From: an uncultured Pirellula sp.
GTDB taxonomy: Bacteria; Planctomycetota; Planctomycetia; Pirellulales; Pirellulaceae
NCBI GenBank assembly: GCA_903858115.1
Contig: CAIOHR010000368.1
Location: 1 to 55,843 of the forward strand
DNA length: 55,843 bases
Direction of reading: 5' to 3'
Each line of letters opens with the position of its first letter. Within the stretch, counting starts at the first letter, position 1. Shown here piece after piece: positions 52,788 to 55,843 of the stretch. The notes beneath the pieces were generated by a model. The model ran no database searches. It saw only the letters and a program-made list of their open reading frames with translations, and was not told the DNA's origin. The position numbers were made by a program, and so were the translations under genes.

Positions 52788-53906
52788 ATGTTAAGACGTT
52801 TCAATGTTTGGAATGGTACGCAGGGACTGGCACTTGCAACTGCAACGCTTCTAGTTGCCTCCCCTGCCTTTGCTCAGGAGGCGAAGGAATTAGCGATTGG
52901 CTCCGTAGCTCCACCGTTGAAGATTGAGCACTGGCTACAGAACGGTGATGGGAAGCTTGCGAAAGTAGAGAAGTTCGAAAAGGGAAAAGTATATCTCGTA
53001 GAGTTCTGGGCGACATGGTGTGGGCCATGCATCCAGAGCATTCCGCATTTGGCTGATACACAAATCAAGTATGCGAACAAAGGGCTACAGGTTATCGGTG
53101 TAAGCAATGAAAGCCTAGAAGAAGTGAAGGCTTTTTTGCCGAGGAAGGCAAAGAACACCGACGGTAGCCCGACTACGATCGGTGAGCTGACGAAGAACTA
53201 CAGCTTGACCACGGACCCGGATGGCTCTACCGACGAAGACTACATGCTAGCCGCGAAACAGAATGGCATACCTACTGCCTTTATCGTGGGAAAGGATTCG
53301 AAGATCGAGTGGATTGGAAGCCCCTTTGAAATGGATGATGTGCTCGACGAAGTCATCAACGACAAGTGGGATCGCAAGAAATACAAAGAAGAACAAGATC
53401 TATTCAATGAGATCCAAAATACCATTTCCAAGCTAGCGAGAGCCAAAAAGTTTCCCGAAGCGATCGAAGCATTGGACGGCTTCATGAAGAGGACGAACGA
53501 GGCACGTATCAAGTTTGTGTTGCTTAAGACTAAGATCGATATGCAAGTCAATGGCGGTTTAGCCAAGAAGGATGCTCCCAAGGTTTACAGCGAGCTCTTC
53601 AAGATTTGCGAAGGCGAACCCATGTTCATTCAAGATGTAGCTTGGACGGCTTATGAGCACTTTATCGAAGACGTTATCGATGACAAAGCAACGATCACCG
53701 CGGCCATCAAAGCACTTGAGAAGTCCCAGAACGATCTAACGGGAGGGATCAGAGCGAACTATTTGGATACACTGTCCCATCTTAAGTTCGTTTCGGGTGA
53801 TCTTCCTGGGGCCGTTCGAGCACAAAAGGAAGCCTTGAAGCTCGCCGAAGAGGATCAGAAAGAGGAGTTTGCTGCGTTTCTCAAAGAACTTGAGTCTCAG
53901 AAGTAG
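52788..53906 (+). CDS. Secreted TlpA-like thioredoxin with helical C-terminal domain
   Basis: 372 residues. Signal peptide about 1-29 (ALATATLLVASPAFA). Thioredoxin domain of the TlpA/ResA type, about 30-185: VEFWATWCGPCIQSIPHL holds the redox CxxC, followed by GLQVIGVSNE and the cis-proline region NGIPTAFIVGKD. Residues about 190-372 are helical with repeated charged helices (TPR-like; EEQDLFNEIQNTISKLARAKKF, GAVRAQKEALKLAEED). The family reduces or protects thiols of extracytoplasmic proteins and can assist cytochrome c maturation, fitting the many c-type hemes here. The next gene, purN, starts 8 nt after the stop. Confidence 0.9.
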   Translation: MLRRFNVWNGTQGLALATATLLVASPAFAQEAKELAIGSVAPPLKIEHWLQNGDGKLAKVEKFEKGKVYLVEFWATWCGPCIQSIPHLADTQIKYANKGLQVIGVSNESLEEVKAFLPRKAKNTDGSPTTIGELTKNYSLTTDPDGSTDEDYMLAAKQNGIPTAFIVGKDSKIEWIGSPFEMDDVLDEVINDKWDRKKYKEEQDLFNEIQNTISKLARAKKFPEAIEALDGFMKRTNEARIKFVLLKTKIDMQVNGGLAKKDAPKVYSELFKICEGEPMFIQDVAWTAYEHFIEDVIDDKATITAAIKALEKSQNDLTGGIRANYLDTLSHLKFVSGDLPGAVRAQKEALKLAEEDQKEEFAAFLKELESQK

Positions 53907-53914
53907 ATTCGATA

Positions 53915-54568
53915 ATGACTTTGCTTCCAATTGCGGTTCTCATTTCCGGAGGAGGAACCACTCTCAAGAATTTGCTGGAGCTGCGCGATTCAGGCAAACT
54001 GGACGTGGATTTTCGACTCGTGATTAGTTCACGGTCAGATGCAAAGGGACTGTTGTTTGCTGAGCAGGCAAAGATCCCGACTCTTATTGCACCGAAGCGG
54101 AAATCGCAGTCTGCCGAGCAACACTCGGAGAGTGTTTTTGGTCCGATCAGAGAGTCGGGTGCAGAGCTTGTTGTTATGGGTGGTTACTTGCAGCATGTTT
54201 TGATTCCAGAGGACTTTGAGAATCGTGTAATCAACATTCATCCATCGTTGATACCTGCGTTTTGTGGTCAGGGAATGTACGGTTTGAAAGTGCATCAGGC
54301 TGCCATCGATTTTGGGGTAAAGGTATCAGGTTGTACGGTTCATTTTGTGGATAACCAATACGACCACGGACCAATCCTTCTTCAATCCGTTTGCGAAGTG
54401 TTCAAGGATGATACCGCAGAGTCACTTCAGCAACGCGTGTTTCGACTAGAGTGCGAAGCCTTGCCAGAAGCGATTAGGCAATATGCCAAGAAATCAACCG
54501 TTGTTGGTTTAGGAGACCGTACGCAACGTGGTGATCCCCAAGGGTCCAAACCTGTAGCCGGTGGTTGA
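53915..54568 (+). CDS. purN: Phosphoribosylglycinamide formyltransferase
   Basis: 217 residues, near the normal 200-215. It transfers a formyl group from 10-formyl-THF to GAR in purine synthesis, in the cytoplasm. Motifs: substrate-binding loop VLISGGGTTLKNLL (about 8-21), catalytic asparagine and histidine in NIHPSLIPAF (N107, H109), GQGMYGLKVHQAA, and the aspartate of VHFVDNQYDHGPILLQ (D150). The last 15 residues (RTQRGDPQGSKPVAGG) are disordered. It starts 8 nt after the TlpA-like gene, so they are probably co-transcribed although functionally unrelated. A CCATGTGG hairpin follows the stop. Confidence 0.95.
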   Translation: MTLLPIAVLISGGGTTLKNLLELRDSGKLDVDFRLVISSRSDAKGLLFAEQAKIPTLIAPKRKSQSAEQHSESVFGPIRESGAELVVMGGYLQHVLIPEDFENRVINIHPSLIPAFCGQGMYGLKVHQAAIDFGVKVSGCTVHFVDNQYDHGPILLQSVCEVFKDDTAESLQQRVFRLECEALPEAIRQYAKKSTVVGLGDRTQRGDPQGSKPVAGG

Positions 54569-55297
54569 ACGTGACCTTCCCAAAAAGATTACCATGTGGC
54601 TCGTCCACATGGGATCCTAGTCGGTACCAGCACGAAAACCACGGTGCACGCATCACCGCGTCGCTTGTCGACGTGGGATGGTGGCCAGTGCAAGGACACA
54701 TCACAACCGCCGCTCCATGCCGACAAGCGGCCGATGGTGGCGTCTCAGTCCATTGCTCGTGATCTGGTTACGGATTGCCCAACGCAGGCAAGCTGCGTCG
54801 TAGCATTGTGAAGTCGAAATGACAACTTCTTCATCGCCGGTCAGCTCCCTACTCAGTAATGCGATTCTTCTGCGTTCTATCTTTCTGTCCAAATTCTTCG
54901 CTACCGATCCGTGTGAGATGGTATCGCTGGGCTTTCAGGATTCGCGAACCACGCAAGCGATCATCGCTATGACACGGCGTCTAGTGGCGTTGTATGCGGT
55001 GAGCAGGATTTCGAGCAATCACCGAACATCAACATCACCCGAGACGCTGCCATTGGAAGATACGGCCTTACCTCGAAAACCAGCTTGCGAATCAACTCGA
55101 TGCAGCCAAAGCGACGAGCAAAACATCGAATACACCCCCAGCCAACGGCTTGCAATGCGAAGAGTGTTGGATGTAGCCGGATGGAAAACGCTTAAAAACT
55201 CTATGGTGAAAACGCAGGGATAACGCTAATCCCCTGCGATCCAATGGCTGAGACAATTCCGAGGATCTCTACGCCTGCTTCCAACAGCCATTCGTGC
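54569..55297. other. Gene-poor junction region
   Basis: About 730 bases. A perfect 8-bp hairpin (54592-54612) may end purN transcription. The longest open frame (plus 54819-55223) has no start signal, motif or codon pattern I trust; other frames contain peptide-like stretches broken by stops. This could be decayed mobile-element or integrase-associated DNA. Confidence 0.5.
54592..54612 (+). terminator. 8-bp hairpin after purN
   Basis: CCATGTGG (54592-54599), loop CTCGT, CCACATGG (54605-54612), 24 nt after the purN stop. No T-tract follows, so termination is only possible, not shown. Confidence 0.4.
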
Positions 55298-55471
55298 TCA
55301 CTTCTGTTCTCTTAGATGGACAAGCAACGTTTGCAACGAGCGGATATCCGCTCCATTCTCCAACATCAACGTAGCGGTCGTGTGACGAAGCATGTGACAA
55401 GAGCCTGACTTCTTGATACCCGCCGCATTCAAATACCCGCGCACCAAGATCGATAAGTTGTTCGGATGCAT
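55298..55471 (-). pseudogene. Tyrosine recombinase C-terminal remnant
   Basis: A 57-residue frame ending at a TGA (55298-55300) on the minus strand reads YLNAAGIKKSGSCHMLRHTT, then ATLMLENGADIRSLQTLLVH, the HxLRH active-site box and following helix of XerC/D-type tyrosine recombinases. An in-frame stop lies just upstream (55478-55480), the catalytic tyrosine at the end is missing and the N-terminal catalytic arginine part is absent; the next gene occupies the space within 55 nt. It is therefore a broken integrase, perhaps frameshifted near 55475. Too short to be functional. Confidence 0.75.
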
Positions 55472-55531
55472 TTCTGCTCAAGCCACTCCAATGCTCGCGA
55501 ATGCCGATTGATGCGACGCATAGCGAGCGAA

Positions 55532-55843
55532 CTAGGCGTTTCTCTCACGAAGCTTGGATTGGAGGCTCTTCGTGGTCGATTGAAGTTCCTCTAGTGACAT
55601 TATGTTCAATTCTTGTTGGCTTATCGAAGGCCCATCAAGTAGCTCTTGAAGTAATTGAATCCTTCCTTTTTCCATCCCGATCGCTTCGCCTTCCTCCCGC
55701 CCTTCCTCCCGCCCTTCTTCACGTCCTTCTTCACGTCCTTCTTCACGGGCGTCGATGAGATTGGACTCGTAGTCCAAGATTGCTTTCTCTCGTGAATCGT
55801 ACATGGCTTTCTCCTCCGTTATCGTTTGAATGTCCCCAAGCTC
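55532..55843 (-). CDS. Rpn/PD-(D/E)XK nuclease family transposase, C-terminal part
   Basis: The gene enters from beyond the window end and the visible part is about 103 residues. The frame is open to base 55843 with no stop, so the ATG at 55804 is internal or a false start. The sequence ITEEKAMYDSREKAILDYES, then NLIDAREEG, five REEG repeats, and RIQLLQELLDGPS match the C-terminal tail of Rpn-like recombination-promoting nucleases, which end in such E/G-rich repeats and an IQLLQ segment. The nuclease catalytic domain would lie outside the window. Neighbour of a broken integrase, so probably accessory DNA. Confidence 0.75.
   Translation of the reverse strand, partial: ELGDIQTITEEKAMYDSREKAILDYESNLIDAREEGREEGREEGREEGREEGEAIGMEKGRIQLLQELLDGPSISQQELNIMSLEELQSTTKSLQSKLRERNA
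55688..55747 (-). repeat. Five 12-nt REEG codon repeats
   Basis: Five in-frame 12-nt units encode REEG within the Rpn-family tail, varying only in synonymous positions (GAAGAA to GAGGAA, GGA to GGG or GGC). Such repeats are common in this family and prone to slippage. Confidence 0.85.

Noticed and set aside
54819..55223. Plus-strand open frame of 134 codons
   Set aside because: No signal, motif or start context; the region looks like decayed DNA and I cannot support a product.

Overview
The window looks like chromosomal DNA from a marine or freshwater planctomycete of the Pirellulaceae/Rhodopirellula type. The reasons are family content rather than any single marker: four sulfatases, a DUF1559 pseudopilin-like protein, diheme and multiheme planctomycete cytochromes, a cysteine-rich secreted protein, a zinc-ribbon membrane protein, two Uma2 proteins, DUF1593, OprP/OprB/FadL-type outer-membrane proteins, and long Gly/Pro/Asn-rich secreted proteins. 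Conserved bacterial genes in the middle (frr, pyrH, ftsH, dxr, rseP) and pepT and purN towards the ends show that this is core chromosome, not plasmid or phage.

Layout. 1-4400: surface/secreted genes on the minus strand (DUF1559, a c-type cytochrome, a Cys-rich protein) separated by repeat-bearing gaps. 4400-11110: a TPR protein overlapping pepT, a DUF1593 hydrolase, then two sulfatases, the first fused to an alpha/beta-hydrolase esterase. 11149-16165 (minus): a tightly packed three-gene cassette made of a cNMP-domain/four-[4Fe-4S] fusion protein, a membrane b-type protein and a ten-heme cytochrome. This is probably one transmembrane electron-transfer complex. 16586-25478: housekeeping block with Uma2-pyrH-frr, ftsH and dxr-rseP. 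25662-32952: a PQQ-propeller protein, an MFS transporter-sigma54 activator pair, an OleD-like reductase and DUF808. 33333-44362: two porins, a basic Lys/Ala-rich protein, Uma2, a tandem pair of arylsulfatases separated by a REP-like hairpin pair, and a FadL-family protein. 44888-52488: five consecutive plus-strand secreted proteins in which one module (SnoaL/DUF4440 plus WLxGxW-domain protein followed by a low-complexity surface protein) occurs twice around a HAD-META fusion. 52788-54568: a TlpA-like thioredoxin and purN. 54569-55843: an apparently gene-poor junction with a truncated tyrosine recombinase and the end of an Rpn/PD-(D/E)XK nuclease running off the window, an accessory-region boundary.

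How the genes fit together. Sulfatases, the sulfatase-esterase, porins and the MFS transporter suit a life degrading sulfated algal polysaccharides and importing the products. The cytochrome cassette and the secreted module cluster are the two places where an undescribed system is most plausible. The intergenic gaps carry many short perfect palindromes, several with a 3-nt centre, which look like dispersed repeat families. Statements about family membership come from recognising motifs by eye; no database search was possible.
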